Shown: positions 19,646-32,034, counted from the stretch's first letter. The stretch: DNA of 64,000 nt from Xiphydria camelus (GCA_963678675.1 OY783194.1:19384278-19448277), one strand, 5' to 3'. A program made the numbers and translations. Notes: a model not told the origin generated them from the letters alone.

Positions 19646-20316
19646 AGGGAGGAGGAAATGCGTTTACGCACACCCGGACGAGAGTTCAATGTCCGGGTAG
19701 TGTGGGACTCGGGTCACTCGCGGAATGCAATACGGGGCCTCATACCCACTAAAACCTAACCTCCGTCAGATCACCCCTACGGTGTGATACCGGGAAAAAC
19801 ACCACGTAAAGCGAGCTAACTTTCGAATATCACACCGGGGATGGGCGACAAAAATCGTCCTCTATCTCTATACTCTCCGCCAACACGCCCCCAGGCCTAC
19901 CCAGAGGACACACTTGCTAAACAAGTGCCACACACACACGTCTTGGGTTGAAATAGGAAGTTAAAGGTGGATAGAACTTAGAAGCAAAACAGAGAAAGGA
20001 TAGAGGTGATCCCAAGGCATGAGGACTAGCCGACTCCTCAGAAGACCTCACACCTCAAGAGAGAGGTGTTTCATTCACTCCACAGAGCTCTTCCGCCAAG
20101 GAAGGAGAATGGGGAAGAGGAAATCACACGCACACACAACCCAGGGTGCCGGCGCCCATCACCCCCCGCGCAGGCCTCTCACCCCGCAGGCCTGGTGACG
20201 GACGCCCACAACCCAGGTCATGCAGGGACTTGGGCCGTGCAAGACCCTCCATCTACTCAGTGCCATTTTAACTTAAGGGGAGGCACAACCCAGCATAGAC
20301 AGACGGCGCGACAGCA
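19646..20316 (-). other. 3' UTR of the R1-clade element
   Basis: Non-coding region between the ORF2 stop and the poly-A tail. It carries the GTGTGGGACTCG block that identifies the truncated copies at 1269-2382 and 18798-18850. Confidence 0.8.
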
Positions 20317-23300
20317 TTAAAATCTGCCGCGTCCGGCCGCTTCTCTCTCACGTTCCGCCGCCTCTTTCTGCATAAGGACTGTGGTGGCAAAGTCCACAAC
20401 AGCCTTCCACGCTAACGGGTTCGAGATCATGAGTGGGAGAATAGTCCCCCACCCAAGATCCCGGCCGAAAATGGAGACCAGGGCCTCCCTTTTTCCTCTC
20501 CATGCACTACACTCCACCAGCGTATGGTGAGCACTGTCAAACTCTTCGCCGCAGTGATGACATCCTGGGGTGGGTTCTTTCCCAATCCTGTATAGGAAGT
20601 CACCAAAGCAGCCGTGCCCCGTCATAAGCTGGGTTATATGAAACCCAAGGCCTCCTCTCCGTCTCTTCATCCACTCGTCAAAGACAGGGACGATCATCTC
20701 CCGCACAATTCGGCCCGGAAGCGCTTCGACCTGGATAGCGAGTTTCCACTGGTTCATAGCAATGCGATTCGAGGCCTTCTTCACCTCCCACACAGCTTCA
20801 GGAGAGTCCTCCTCCCTCCCCCGAAGGAACTGAATACGTTCGTAGGTTCTTAATTTCTCCGCCCAGATATGGATGGGGGTGACTCGAGCCAGCAGGAGGG
20901 CCGCCTCGAGCGACACTGACCTATAGGCCGATATCACCCGAAGGGCCATTCTGCGTTGTATAGCCAGCAATGGCCGGCGATACGTCGAGAGCGCTAACCG
21001 GTGACTCCAGATCGGTGAGCCATAAAGCATCACCGAAACCACCACCAGCGCGTATAAGCGACGCTTTGCCTCGCCCGGTCCCCTAAGATTAGGCATGAGA
21101 CAGAGCAGAGCCCTGACCACGGCCAATGCCTTCTCAGCGCACATGGTGAAGTGCTGGGGGAAGGAGAGGGAGTTGTTAACATGACCCCTAAATATTTGGC
21201 CGTGCGTCAAACCTTAACAGCCTCCCCACCAACCATCACAGTTCCATCCTGCACCTCCGCAGGTTTGCCGAACGCCATGGCCACCGTTTTGGCGGCAGCA
21301 ACACTGAGCCCAAGCTCCCTGATCCTATAGACCACGGCGCCCACCTGCTCGGTTGCGAGAGACGTGGCTCGCGCAATGTTCCGACCAGAGCTGAGCACCA
21401 CGGTGTCATCAGCGTACGCGATGACGTCGCAGCCGGGTCTCATCTCCACCTCTAGCACATAGTCAAAGGCGATGTTCCAGAGCAGGGGGCCCAGAACTGA
21501 GCCCTGGGGAACCCCCGCCCTAACCGCCCTGACATGTATCTGGTTGTCACAACCTCTAAAGCGGACGGAACGACCACGCAGGTAGTCCGCCACGATATCG
21601 ATCAGGTACTGCGGCAGGCCTTTCCTTCTCATCTGCCCCACAATGGCGTCCCACGGAACGGAGTTGAAGGCGTTCGTGATGTCAATGCTGGTGGCGACCA
21701 CAACACGGCCGACCGCACCAGCAGCCTCCACGAACTCCTTCAACCGCGCCATAGCATCTACTGTGGACCTCTTAGCCCGAAAACCATATTGCGAGTCCGA
21801 GAGACCGCCTCCCGGAATCTCAGCTAAGGCGTCGAGTATTTTCCCGGCTATTATCCTCTCCAAGCCCTTTCCAGCATCGTCTATAAGACAGATGGGACGG
21901 AATTTCCGTTCCTCATCCATCCCATAGTCAGCCTTCTTGGGGATCAGGACTAAGTTCGACTGTTTCCACCGGGCAGGAAACCTGCCGAGCCTCAGACATT
22001 TCTCAAATAGGTCAGCAAGGGCACGATGGAGGTCGGGAGTGGCCCTGTACCACCAGGACGCCCTGATCCCATCAGGTCCAGGGGCCGAAGCCCTCTTCTT
22101 CTTCTTAACCAAAGATTTGGACAGGTCCTCCATCGAAATACTGATGTTCTCCGCCCGAACAGGACTCCCGTCCGGTCGAGATTGCGCCATATTGACCCGT
22201 TGCGAGATCGCAGCACCAGCCGGAAACAACTCGTCCAGGGCATTGTCAATCTCATGCAGGGGGGTGGTTTCAGAAGCCGAAGGGGTGGCCCCCCGAAGTC
22301 GCTTTAATGCAACGCGGTATGCCCGACCCCAGGGGTCACGTTCCAGATCGTTGATGATTTCCTCCCACGCGCGGAGCCTAGCCCGGCGTATTTCGGCACG
22401 AAGCCGGCGTCGGCAGTCCCTGAGATCCCTCAGGAGGGAGGCCAGGGGTTCCTGGTTAGTATCATTGAATCGTCTCCTGCACCTGGTGACCTTCCGGCGG
22501 GCCGCCGTGCAAGCACGTCGGAATTCCGCCAGGTCTTGGCTCCACCAGAAGACCGACCGGCTGTTCCTTCTCTCTTTGACACGGCGGGCAGCGAAATCGT
22601 ATGCCAACGTCATTGCCTCAACAAGTCGGTCAGCCACAGTGTCCACCGTGTCACCAGGGCGCACCCGAGAAAAAGGGCAACACCAGGACGCAGCGATAAG
22701 CGCAGCCTCCAGTCTGTCCCCATCAAAGGAGACCTTGGACCAGCTAGGTCCAAGGTCCCCTCTAATGCCGTGCTCCGAGACATCACCCCGGGCATCCAAC
22801 AGCTTAAAAGTAATGTAGTCATGGTCCGATAGTGATTCCCAAACACCGCCATCGAGAACCTTCCACTCTCGAATCCACCTCGCCAGACCCCGGGAGACCC
22901 AGGTGAGATCGACGACAGACGAGCCCATGTGTCTCACGCACGTAGCGACTGAGCCCACATTGGCCAGCCTAAGGTCGAACCCTGCCATAAAATCGGCAAG
23001 TCTGTCTCCCCTGGTGTTCGTATCCGAACATCCTCAGAGCTGCGAACGGCAGTTAAAGTCCCCAGCAACCACCATGGGAAGACCCCGAAAGCGTCTCAGG
23101 AGGGCATGAAGCTCACCCAGTGCCGATTCAAAGTTCCCGATGGCGATGTTCGGCGAAAAATAGCATGACACGATAAAGACACGACCCCTAGTCGCCGCCA
23201 CAAAACCCCTGCCACGGTGTCTGAGCACCAGCGGCATGTCTGGTGATCCACGCCAAACAATGGCAGCAAGACCGGTGCGGTCTCCAAGCCACAGGGACGA

Positions 23301-23423
23301 AGAGGGAATTCCATGCGGCTCGGAGATGATCGCGACCTCGGTCCCCCAGTCAGCCATGTTCTGGAGGCACAGATCCTGTGCCCCCGAACTACGATTCAGG
23401 TTGATCTGGAGGAACCTGGCCAT
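20317..23423 (-). pseudogene. R1-clade ORF2: endonuclease and reverse transcriptase
   Basis: ORF2 starts MARFLQINLNRS at 23423. The APE endonuclease shows EVAIISEPHG, VVAGDFNCRS and, further on, SSVVDLTWVS and SDHDYITF. The reverse transcriptase shows APGPDGIRASWW, FRPICLIDDAGK, YGFRAKRST, SIDITNAFNSVPW, AGVPQGSVLGPLLWN and the catalytic AYADDTVVL. The C-terminal CHHCGEEFDSAHHTLVEC is a zinc knuckle. It would nick target DNA and prime cDNA synthesis there. Two lesions are clear: a TGA at about 23036 where the family has a tryptophan after the GDFN motif, and a stop plus frame change at about 21180-21210 between the RT and the C-terminal part. Confidence 0.9.
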
Positions 23424-23460
23424 TGTCAGACCGACCCGCTGCAGGCCTCCGTACCTGCTT

Positions 23461-25818
23461 CTACCTTGGCTTAGGAACCGCAGGGCACCGCGGACCGCCG
23501 TAATAGTGCTTACAGTCAACACCCACAGCCTGGCATATAACACAACAGGGTTCAGCACTGCAGCCAGAGGAGGAGTGCCCAGCAGCACCACACCTGTAGC
23601 ATGAGCCAGTCCTGACCACGCCGCTGGTACATTTCGCCTGTACATGTCCGAACTCCCAACACTTGAAACAGTGTAGGGGGCGATCCTTAAGTAGTTCGAC
23701 CCTTGCAGAGGACCATCCAACAAGGATCCTGCCAGTTTAGCCGATCTTCATCGCAGCCTCTAAGGGGAGCCTGGCCCAGACTGACCCTATCGTGTTGCGC
23801 ATTGGCGTAATACGGCCCATTTTGATGGAACCCAGGGGGCATTCGCCAAGTGTAGAAAGAGCACAGGCAACCTCATCCTGGGTGACAGAGATCTCCAAAC
23901 CGAAGATCCGGATCTCCCCAGTCTTCGCGGGCAAGGCCACTTTAGCCTGGCCTTGAAGGGCCTCTTTGAGTCTATCCGCAAGTTGGGTGGCCTTGTTCTT
24001 TGCATCGTCACCAGATATGGTGAGAAGCATACCACCAGTAATGGCAGGGCGCATCCTGGGATCGGTGATACCGAGGTCATTTAAGTTAATCTTACTTTTC
24101 ACAGCCGCCATCACCTCCTTAGAGGGGGCGCCACCGGAGTTGGCAGTTATTGAGATCGCTGCCGTTTTCGGGATGCGTCTCTTGGGAGCAAGAGGCTTGG
24201 TGCCGGGGGGTTTAGCCCCAGACCGTTTTCCACCCCCACCCGAGAGTGGTCCAGGAAGGTTCAACGGGCAGGGTGTGCCCCGTCCAGGTTGGTTGCCAGA
24301 GGAGCCAAAAGTGAAGAGGGAACCAGGTTTTTTCCCTCTTCCGATTCTTCTTCGGGTTAACCACAGCATGCCATTCACCGTCCTCCCTGACAGAGGCAGC
24401 ACTGCTAACAGAAGCAGCATTGCGTCTGAGAGGAGGGAAGTCCGCCACTTGCAGGGAGAAAGGATTGGTAACAACCCTCTGATCTATAATTCTGGGGCGA
24501 GAGGGACCAGCCATCATCGTACCGCCAGAGGGGGGACGAGGAGGGCCAGTGCCTAGAGCTCCAGCCGTAGCCGGAGGTGTCCCCACAGCAACATCACCGC
24601 TAAGAATCAAGCAGCGCTGTGATAGCTCTCGCAGCTGCTTGTTGATTGCCTCCATTTCTTTCTTCTTTCCCGCAAGGGTTATGGAGTCAGCAGTGGATGG
24701 CCCCTGGCTGGCAGGCATCAGGTAAGTAGTACTTTCCACATTAGGAGGGGGACGGAATTTGGGAGGGAGCTTAAAGGAATCTCCAAGTCCCCCAGAGGAG
24801 GTGGAGGGTTTCTGAGGAGGGATGCCAGAAGGGGGTACAACAAAAGTTGAATCACTGGGTGGGTCCGCTGACGACGAGGGGCCAGACAACGCGGCCTTAT
24901 CATTTGACCTTTTGGCCTTCTTGCTTGGGGGAGATCGCGTAGAGGGTGAAACCCGCGCCCCCTCAGGCTCCTCTCTAAGGCGCTTGATCACCCTCTTTTG
25001 GCTGGTCACCTCGTTGGAAAGCTCCACCATCCTAGACCTTAGGAAGGCGGAGTCACCTTTGTCATTGGCCTTAGCGACCATCATTCGGATTCCCTCGGTA
25101 AGCATGAGCACTCTGGTCCGAATGATGCCGCTAAGCGATCCCTTAATAGTTTTGGTGCGGAAGCGAGCATCCTCGATCTGGGCTAGCCAGACCTGGAAGG
25201 TCTCGCCCATGGCCGTAATATCGGAGTACTTAAGGATATCTACTTCAGCCCGGTCAGAGTCAGGTAAGGACGTATTAGGAGGGACAGGAGCCCTTGCATC
25301 CGCATTCTTCTGTTTCCCTTTAGTTTTCTTGGACTTTAGGGTTTCCTCATCCGCCAAAGAGGACGCCGAGGAGTCATGGCTCGAGTCCGTCGTCTGCCGG
25401 TAGAGTCAGAGCCAGCAACGGAAGCCGCTTCGCTACCGGAGTCATCTGATGAGAGTTCGAGTTCCCTCGCCACTTTCAGTCTACTGCCCGGATTTCGGAA
25501 GACAGGGCTGGACGAGGGCCCGCCGCTTTCAGCAGACCCTCCCCCAGCACCAGTCTCCGACCTGGAATACGCACCCGCGCCACCCAGAGGAGGCGAAGGA
25601 GCGGGTTCAGGCTCCAAATCCATATCGATCTGACCAGACTCATTGTCCAGGTCTCCTAGTGCAGAGTCTAGGGGACCGGATACGGGTCTGTCACTCTTAT
25701 CATCGCTTTCGCAATTAGCAGAGGGGGGGTGCCGCGAACGGGCAGCCCTTGAATCGCTCTGACCGTTCTCATTGTCAGAAGCCTCCATACGAGCGTCATG
25801 TTTTGTTATTTCAGACAT
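23461..25818 (-). pseudogene. R1-clade ORF1: gag-like RNA-binding protein
   Basis: ORF1 begins at ATG 25818 (MSEITKHDARMEASDNENGQ) with an acidic, Ser/Pro-rich N-terminus. It then changes frame at about 25390 into a Lys-rich segment (KSKKTKGKQK) and a Pro-rich middle, and changes frame again at about 24270. The C-terminal part has a VTQDEVACAL segment and three CCHC-type knuckles near 23490-23680 (CFKCWEFGHVQAKC, CYRCGAAGHSSSGC, CCVICQAVGVDCKH). A TAA at about 23735 interrupts it before the knuckles. Such proteins coat element RNA. The three-knuckle end is typical of the R1 clade. Confidence 0.82.
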
Positions 25819-26309
25819 ATTGTTCCCACGAATCTCCTCGGAAATGACTGTCCGCACTGGCAGAGCCGGGTTGCCAGTGTAAGGCCTAAATACGATGGGG
25901 TTCGGCCTGGTGCCCCGAAGGCACCGTTCATGACACCACACTCTGGTGCCACGCGGGTCCTCGGCACGGTTGCCCACACCTTGACCTTGAGCTCCCCTAT
26001 GAGGTCGGGAAGACACCAGTGGCACCCCGCCACCAGGGTGATCCCCAGAGGGGATCGGTCGGCTCTTTGTTGATCGGCAGCCGCGGCCCCCGCCGTTAGC
26101 TCCCGCCCTACTGGCACCGTCGGGAGCCGCGGCCGCCGGCCGTAAGCCATACTAGAGCGACGAAATTGTTAGTTATTAATTAGCCTGCGAACAGAGCACG
26201 ACGGAGTACCTGGGACCCAACAACGTAGTTTTCGAGACTTTTTTGAGAAATGGTAACACGTAAGAAAATAGTGCGGTCGGGTCATTTTTGAAAATGATAG
26301 CTAAACAAT

Positions 26310-26688
26310 TATACAGACTGTTCCCCTCTATACACGCCAGCGTAGTACATTGCATAGCGGTTGGCGCTATCGGATCCAAGATGGTTCCCTAAAATTCGGT
26401 GACAATACCGGCAGCCCAGACACGAACCAAATAGTCCAGACACGAACCAAGTAGACGTTTCAGTCCGAAAAGCATCGGTCATCTCAATAGTGGTGAATGT
26501 GACAGATGTTCTGACAGATAGCTTGATAATCGTTTGGATTTTTTTTCGAATAATCAAGCTAGTGTTACCGAATAATCAAGCAATAAATTGTTACCGAATT
26601 TTAGGGAACCATCTTGGATCCGATAGCGCCAACCGATATGCAATGTGCTACGCTGGCGTGTATAGAGGGGAACAGCCTGTATCTTCCT
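26310..26688. repeat. Inverted repeat of ~100 bp around a 180 bp spacer
   Basis: 26310-26408 is the reverse complement of 26588-26688 (GAACCATCTTGGATCCGATA is the most obvious shared block). The spacer also carries an ATAATCAAGC...GTTACCGAAT repeat. The structure adjoins a piggyBac remnant and may derive from an inverted duplication of part of it. Confidence 0.85.
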
Positions 26689-26982
26689 CTTCTCAACGAA
26701 AGAATCGCCAACCTTCGTCTACATTCTACCAAGACTTTACGAGAAAATATCCAAAGAATACTAGGCATTGTAACCGAACCGACTAACGAGGAAGAGCCAG
26801 AAGTTCTACCTAGAAATGCAAGGACATACTGCTCGCGTTATAACGCAAAATTACGGAGAAAGACCTCTTACTTATGTATAAAATGCAAGAAGCTAATCTG
26901 CTTGCAATGCAGCAAGAAGATCTGCCAAAATTGTCTCGTTGATGTCGATGAAACGGAACAAATGATAAAAAAATCGTGGTAA
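26680..26982 (+). pseudogene. piggyBac transposase C-terminus with cysteine-rich domain
   Basis: The plus-strand frame ending at 26982 reads LLNERIANLRLHS, LRENIQRILG, then CSRYNAKLRRKTSYLCIKC, KKLICLQC and CQNCLVD. This fits the last helix and the cysteine-rich DNA-binding domain of piggyBac transposases (a basic stretch with R-R-K-T followed by C-x2-C, C-x2-C). The catalytic DDD core is absent upstream, where the inverted repeat begins. It is a 3' remnant. Confidence 0.6.
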
Positions 26983-26989
26983 GCAACAC

Positions 26990-27600
26990 TTGCAGTTTTT
27001 TGTACAAATAACTTTTGGTCTACCAAATAATTTTCTTTTGCGAGCACATACTACTAACAAATGGCCACAACAGTTCATTCGTTTTAAAAGTATATTCGTA
27101 TAAAGTTGTATACATTTAATGGAGAGAACAACGCACTAATCGTTTCTCTATAAACAAAGATTTTATTATTTTTTACAAACAAAACCTTAACCTAACCTAA
27201 CTTAAACTAATTGATTCTATACAAACAAAACCGATGTAATAACTTAAAACTAATTAATCCTACCTGTAAATAAAGAAACAACATTCAATGTCGTTATTCA
27301 CTTTGTTGTTTCTTAATAACTGCCGTTTAGTTTTATATTCTTAACTATTACGGCGTGTGTGCTTCGTGGCTTATATCGTCATTCTGACGCCACGTGTCCA
27401 CTGTGCAACTCGGCCGCCTGCAGCGCCATAGGAAGTCTGACTTACCGACCTGACCCAAGCGCCAAATTCAAATATAGATGAAGGATACTTTCCTTACATC
27501 TCCCCCCTCCCCCCCTTAAAATTAAAGATATCGTACAAAGTTGTGGCACAAAATTACGCGGAGCTTATAATTGCATAACTGTATAACTGTACACGAAGAT
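26990..27600. other. AT-rich interval, no gene recognised
   Basis: Contains a CCTAACCTAACTTAAACTAA low-complexity stretch near 27195 and a pyrimidine tract (CTCCCCCCTCCCCCCCTT) near 27500. No protein-like frame and no inverted repeat were noticed. Confidence 0.4.
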
Positions 27601-27601
27601 A

Positions 27602-30096
27602 TGAAGGGTTTCTTTCAAAAACAGCATTTGTCAAAAAAATGAAATGTTCGAGGACAACAAAAAACTACCTATCTTCCTAAGAATGTATGATATTAAAAAG
27701 CAAGTTTCGGCAATAGTTAGGAAACTATATTAGTATTAGTTGTGACTAGGTTTTATTTTTTGAAAATCCTTAAACAAAGCCAAATTATGACTTTTGTCAA
27801 TGACAAGTGTCGTTTTTGGAAGAAAAATCGTAAATTTGTAAGTATTATTTCTTTATTATTCCATAAAAATACATTTTAATATTAAAGGAAAGATAATTAA
27901 TGCAAAACTAAATAAATGCTTTCTTCAGAAACCAAATTAATGCAATAAAATTGTTTTAATCCTCAAAAGCACTGCTATTATCTTCCTCGTCAACATCACC
28001 CAGGTCTGCGTTAACGTTTATGTTGTTTTCAAGTGTTTCATAGAACTTACGGTCCTCTTTATTTTTTAGTACTCCACAAAGAGTTTGCAGATCTTGTAAC
28101 TTCAGTGGATTTATCGGAATTGGACGCTCATACATAGATAAAAGTTTAAGCTCATTAGTTAAGCATCTCTTGTTTCTAATTATGCATTGTCTCCACATTC
28201 CTGAATAACTATCCCTAACTTCTAAGAATGTATTACAAACTCGTACCCGATACATTCGCAAAGATTTTAGTTGAATCGGTGGTCGAGGATTTTTAAAAAA
28301 AAATTTGTCAGTTGACAATTTGAAATTAAAAATGTCTTTCTGTTGTACATTAACTAAATTGAATGGTGATGGCTTCTGTCGGCATGTCCTGATAATGTTA
28401 TCCCAGTGAGCTGGCGTTTCAGCAGTTTCTACTGCTTTTCATTTAGAGATTATAGAAAAGTCCCCTGGTCGTTGGGAAGAAACAAATGTCCCCGGATAGG
28501 AAAGATGTAAGTAATGTCATCGAACAACTTAAGGCAATGAACTAAGATGTACATAAAGTGCATCATGACATAGTTTTTGTTTTGGCTTGGGCACCCGTCA
28601 CTTAGAAGAACTAATTTTCGTGAAGTGATATCCAGAACTTTTGTAAAGTAATGGAATAGCAATGATGTTACTTCATTATGTCCCTTCTTCGCAATAGTTT
28701 CATTATAGACGTACATTGATGCACTATTATCTGTCAGATTATGGACACCAAAAACATAATACCACAGTTGTCGACATCGAAAAGCTAAATTGTTCCTTAC
28801 ATGGGGAAGAGGCAAGTTTTGCATATAGTCAAAGCATACGACCATTGCTTCTCCTGACTTAGCTTTAGATGTCCATTTCCTTTTTAAATCATAAAAGGCT
28901 TGTGCTTTTCTCAAATGAAGTTCTTTTTGTGTTGTTAAAGATGCTTTTACTTCTTCATTTTCGGCGGCAGATAACTTTTGAATTAACGAATTGCAAATTG
29001 TACATGTGTCGGTCCGCGGCAAGCCAAATTTTATGTTAAATTTTGAATGAAAAATTGACCAATAACCTTTATAGGAAACGTAAATCCTATACTCCCCTCT
29101 AAGAAAAATCTATACAAACTGGAAACAGATAATGTTTCGGGCAAGTAATATCTATTTGGATTTTGCCGCAGTTAATAATGTGACTGCCTAGGCTTAAAAG
29201 ACCTAATGTGGTCACTGATTAGATTTTCTATTTCGATCGGTATAGCATTAGGCCTATTTGTATGATGACCCCTTTTATCTATTGGTGATTTTAAATTCTG
29301 ACAAATATTTAATTGTAGTCGTCTAAGTCGGGCAGGTGTTATGGAATGTAGACTTAGAAACGCTTTTTTGCAGACGGGGACTTCTTTGTAAGTATTATGT
29401 TGCTTAGTCCGTACTTTATATCTATAGTGACCGACATGTTCATAATTAGGTGCAGTGATGTCTTCTTCTGAATCAGAATAATCTACAGGTACAGGGTTTT
29501 TTGGTTTACGAGATCTTCTCTGTTTAATAGTCGCTAGATGAATTAGACCACAGAGATGAGAGTCTTGAAGATTTTTTGTCGATATTTTATAAAAATCTCT
29601 CCAAATTGTTTCTCTTTCTGGCTGAGATAACACAATGAAGCAGTTACGAGTGCATCTATAAAGAAAATGAGGTTAGAAATAGACGTAGCAGTTAGTAATA
29701 ATAAAACTAACCTGCAGTCTTCACCCATTAGTTTCTCAGAAATCTCCGTGACTTTGTGATTCACATGTGTAACTCCCTACACTTTTTTGTCACGGATAAC
29801 ATCACTTCTTCTGGGTTGCTTAACATGTTTTAATGGGACATTACTTTCAGCTTGCATTTTGACGTTTGAAAGTTATAGGTTATGTGTTACCAACTTTCCG
29901 TCAAAAATAGCACTTGTCACTGACAAGTGCTGTTTTTACGGAACATCCTTTTTTTCAAGTATATAAACGAGGCTGACATGGTTTATTTTTGGGATAAATA
30001 AATCGTATACGGTTAGATATAATGAAAGAGTAGACATTACTACCAATACTAGAAAAATTAATTTTTTTGACAAATGTTTTTGAAAGAGACCCTTCA
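27602..30096 (-). mobile_element. TIR DNA transposon with DDE-type transposase (2.5 kb)
   Basis: The left end TGAAGGGTTTCTTTCAAAAA and the right end CCCTTCA form inverted repeats of about 40 bp (TTTTTGAAAGAGACCC on the right). The subterminal motif GACAAGTG(T/C)(C/T)GTTTTT occurs near 27803 and 29922. Flanks have TA/ATA on both sides, so a TA-type target duplication is likely. A related right end lies at 59760-59886. The element encodes the transposase at 27956-29764. Confidence 0.75.
27956..29764 (-). pseudogene. DDE-type transposase, same family as 17290-17976
   Basis: Minus-strand reading: N-terminal LCGLIHLATIKQRRSRKPK, a variable acidic stretch, VPVCKKAFLSLHSITPARLR, RGHHTNRP and SHY near 29175. 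Next come LPRTDTCTICNSL (a C-x2-C) near 29000, ELHLRKAQAFYDLK, VVCFDYMQNLPLPHV (first Asp), RQLWYYVFGVHNL, LLSDGCPSQNKNYVM (second Asp) near 28600, and RGHLFLPNDQ (third Asp). A C-terminal module ends SSAFED at 27956. Breaks are a stop at 29172, a frame change and stop at about 28450, and a frame change at about 29600 near a plausible splice site. I know this family from arthropod genomes but not a settled name for it. Confidence 0.7.
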
Positions 30097-30118
30097 TATA
30101 ATAAGACTTACAATTGAA

Positions 30119-31211
30119 GGCACCAATGCAAAAAGTGCCTAAGTCACATTTTGCCGTCTTCGAGGAAAACGCTTTTGAAGTTTTCTTTTCGTCTTGAAAA
30201 TGTTACCTTTGCTAATATTTACTTGATTTTTTAACACATTATATTTTATTACTATTAGAACGAGTGGCTTTAAATAAAATTAAGATTAGTGTCATAATTT
30301 TCGAATAAAAATTTTTTTTTAATGGACAGGCACTTTTTTCTTTGGATTTAATGAAATTTTAATAAAAACGTGATATATTTTTAAAATATTTGTATTATTT
30401 TTAATATTTAAGGATACAGAAATAGATTAAAGAACCACCAAGTTATTCAGAGATATCAGTGTCGGAGTCTATTTTTTCATCCATTTCATTTTATAAAGCA
30501 GGACGCGTAATAGCTGTTGCATTATTTTCGGTTAAACTTCTTTTAAAAAATTCGTTTAACGTTTTCAAGTTTAGCGCTTTTTATTGACAGGTAAGTGTCT
30601 CCATACGCCAATGTTGGCCTCCCTGCTATAAGTCGACTTTGGCCAACTTTATAAAGTCTCGCATCCGTCCCTTCACCATCATAATTTTGTTTCATCTTGG
30701 GGCGGTCTTCTTTATTAAACTGTGTGCACCTGACTTTTGAAATGCCAGAAAGAGAAGGCTTAAGGTGTGGTGTAGGCCATCCCTTAAAATCTTTTATTTT
30801 AATAATCCTGTCACCTTCTTTGAGCTTGCCATCCGACCTTAACGAATGCTGAACACTACTCTTACCTGCTCCTTCTGTACTTTTTGTTCCACAATTTTCC
30901 AGCAACAAACAACTAGATAAACTAACTAAAATACAATAAATCACCACAAGCATGTACGTTTCTCTCACTGCTTTCCAAAACACTGATTGTAAACAACAAA
31001 TTACGAGGGAATACTATACCAGTGGGCTTAGGCACATATTGCACTGAAGTGGCAACTATTTGTAAAATTTCATATTCTCATATAATCACTTAAGTACATC
31101 TTACACCCATTTTGGAAATAGTGGCAGGAAGCTTACGAAAAGTTTACCCAGATAGCATTGATAGTTCCAAATGGATGAAAATGTGACTTAGGCACTTTTT
31201 GCATTGGAGCC
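30119..31211 (-). mobile_element. 1.1 kb TIR element ending GGC-CCAATGCAAAAAGTGCC
   Basis: The left end GGCACCAATGCAAAAAGTGC, followed by CTAAGTCACATTTT, is mirrored at 31178-31211 (AAAATGTGACTTAGGCACTT then TTTGCATTGGAGCC). A degenerate inner copy (GGGCTTAGGCACATATTGCA) lies at 31023. The GCCTAAGTCA core is shared with repeats near 18065-18250. It holds one reading frame. Confidence 0.8.
30543..30983 (-). pseudogene. Transposase C-terminal remnant in the 1.1 kb element (tentative)
   Basis: The minus-strand frame of 146 aa begins with a hydrophobic stretch (LVVIYCILVSLSSCLLL) that could be a fortuitous signal-like segment. It continues with basic and aromatic residues (GDRIIKIKDFKGWPTPHLKP) and ends AKLENVKRIF, near a second frame with KRSLTENNATA. 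The later half loosely recalls the C-terminal module of the transposase at 27956-28318. I do not recognise a domain with certainty. Its placement between two terminal repeats argues for an internally deleted element. Confidence 0.3.
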
Positions 31212-31463
31212 CGATGCAAAAAGTTTTTGTCTAATCATATATAATTATGCATAATCATCTATATATGATTGGATCCAAAAATTGGCCAGGTCTAATTATA
31301 TATAATTAGACCTGTTTATACATGATCATATATGATCAGATCTACTTATACATGATCATATATAATCATCTATATATAATTGGATCCAAAAATTGGTCAG
31401 GTCTAATCATGAATTATTAGATATAATCATGCATGAACAGACATGTTCATATATAAATATATA
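31212..31463. repeat. AT-rich repeat with GGATCCAAAAATTGG motifs (continues at 32036-32120)
   Basis: The motif TTGGATCCAAAAATTGGYCAGGTCTAAT occurs at about 31268 and 31388, and a diverged form at about 32050, in a background of ATATATGATCA-like words. The MITE at 31464-32034 splits this repeat. Confidence 0.7.
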
Positions 31464-32034
31464 CAGAGTGTTCGGAAAAAACACCGACACAGAAATAGGG
31501 GTGATAGGTTACGTCATTACAAGTATTTTGATATAAGGGACCTATACCCGCAAGCGCCCCCTTCTGGAGATATCAACTTTTAAAGTTTATAACGACCGAG
31601 GTTAATCAAAGTAGAATAATATTGAGTTTTTTGTCTACCTGTACAATTGAAAAACAAATGAAAACTCCTTGTATCCGCATCATCTTCGAAAAGTACAAGG
31701 ACTTGAGCCAAGCGGTTATCCTTTCCGCAAGCAGTTTGCGCAGTGGCACATCTATCCAGAATCGTTTCCGATATTGCATGGACATGGGTGGCCGTCATTT
31801 TGAGCATTTGCTGTAGTATATTGTTTTTGTATCTCGTAAAATTAAATATTCGTTACCATCTTGTGTGATACGTTTCTTATTATTCTACTTTGATCAACCT
31901 CGGTCGTTATAACCTTGAAAAGTTGATATCTCCAGAAGGGGGCGCTTGCGGGTATAGGTCCCTTATATCAAAATACTTGTAATGACGTAACCTATCACCC
32001 CTATTTCTGTGTCGGTGTTTTTTCCGAACACTCT
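31464..32034. mobile_element. Tc1/mariner-like non-autonomous element with 150 bp TIRs
   Basis: Arms 31464-31617 and about 31885-32034 are reverse complements, starting AGAGTGTTCGGAAAAAACAC inward. TA flanks both sides (31462-31463 and 32035-32036). The interior holds a plus-strand frame (31622-31816) that ends RFRYCMDMGGRHFEHLL. This matches the usual C-terminal end (GGHFEHLL) of insect Tc1/mariner-related DDE transposases, so the element is an internal-deletion derivative. Confidence 0.85.

Larger units (their letters stand above)
19636..26150 (-). mobile_element. R1-clade non-LTR retrotransposon, near full length
   Basis: On the minus strand the order is 5' UTR, ORF1 (25818 to 23461), a 37 bp gap, ORF2 (23423 to 20317), a ~670 bp 3' UTR and a poly-A tail (T-run 19636-19645). 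ORF1 has gag-type zinc knuckles; ORF2 has an APE-type endonuclease, reverse transcriptase and a C-terminal zinc knuckle. This is the R1-clade architecture. The element is GC-rich against its flanks. The 5' boundary near 26150 is approximate and no target duplication was recognised. Both ORFs have stops or frameshifts, so it is inactive. Confidence 0.88.

Noticed and set aside
21937..22818. A 293-residue plus-strand reading frame
   Set aside because: Antisense shadow of the R1-clade ORF2 reverse transcriptase region.
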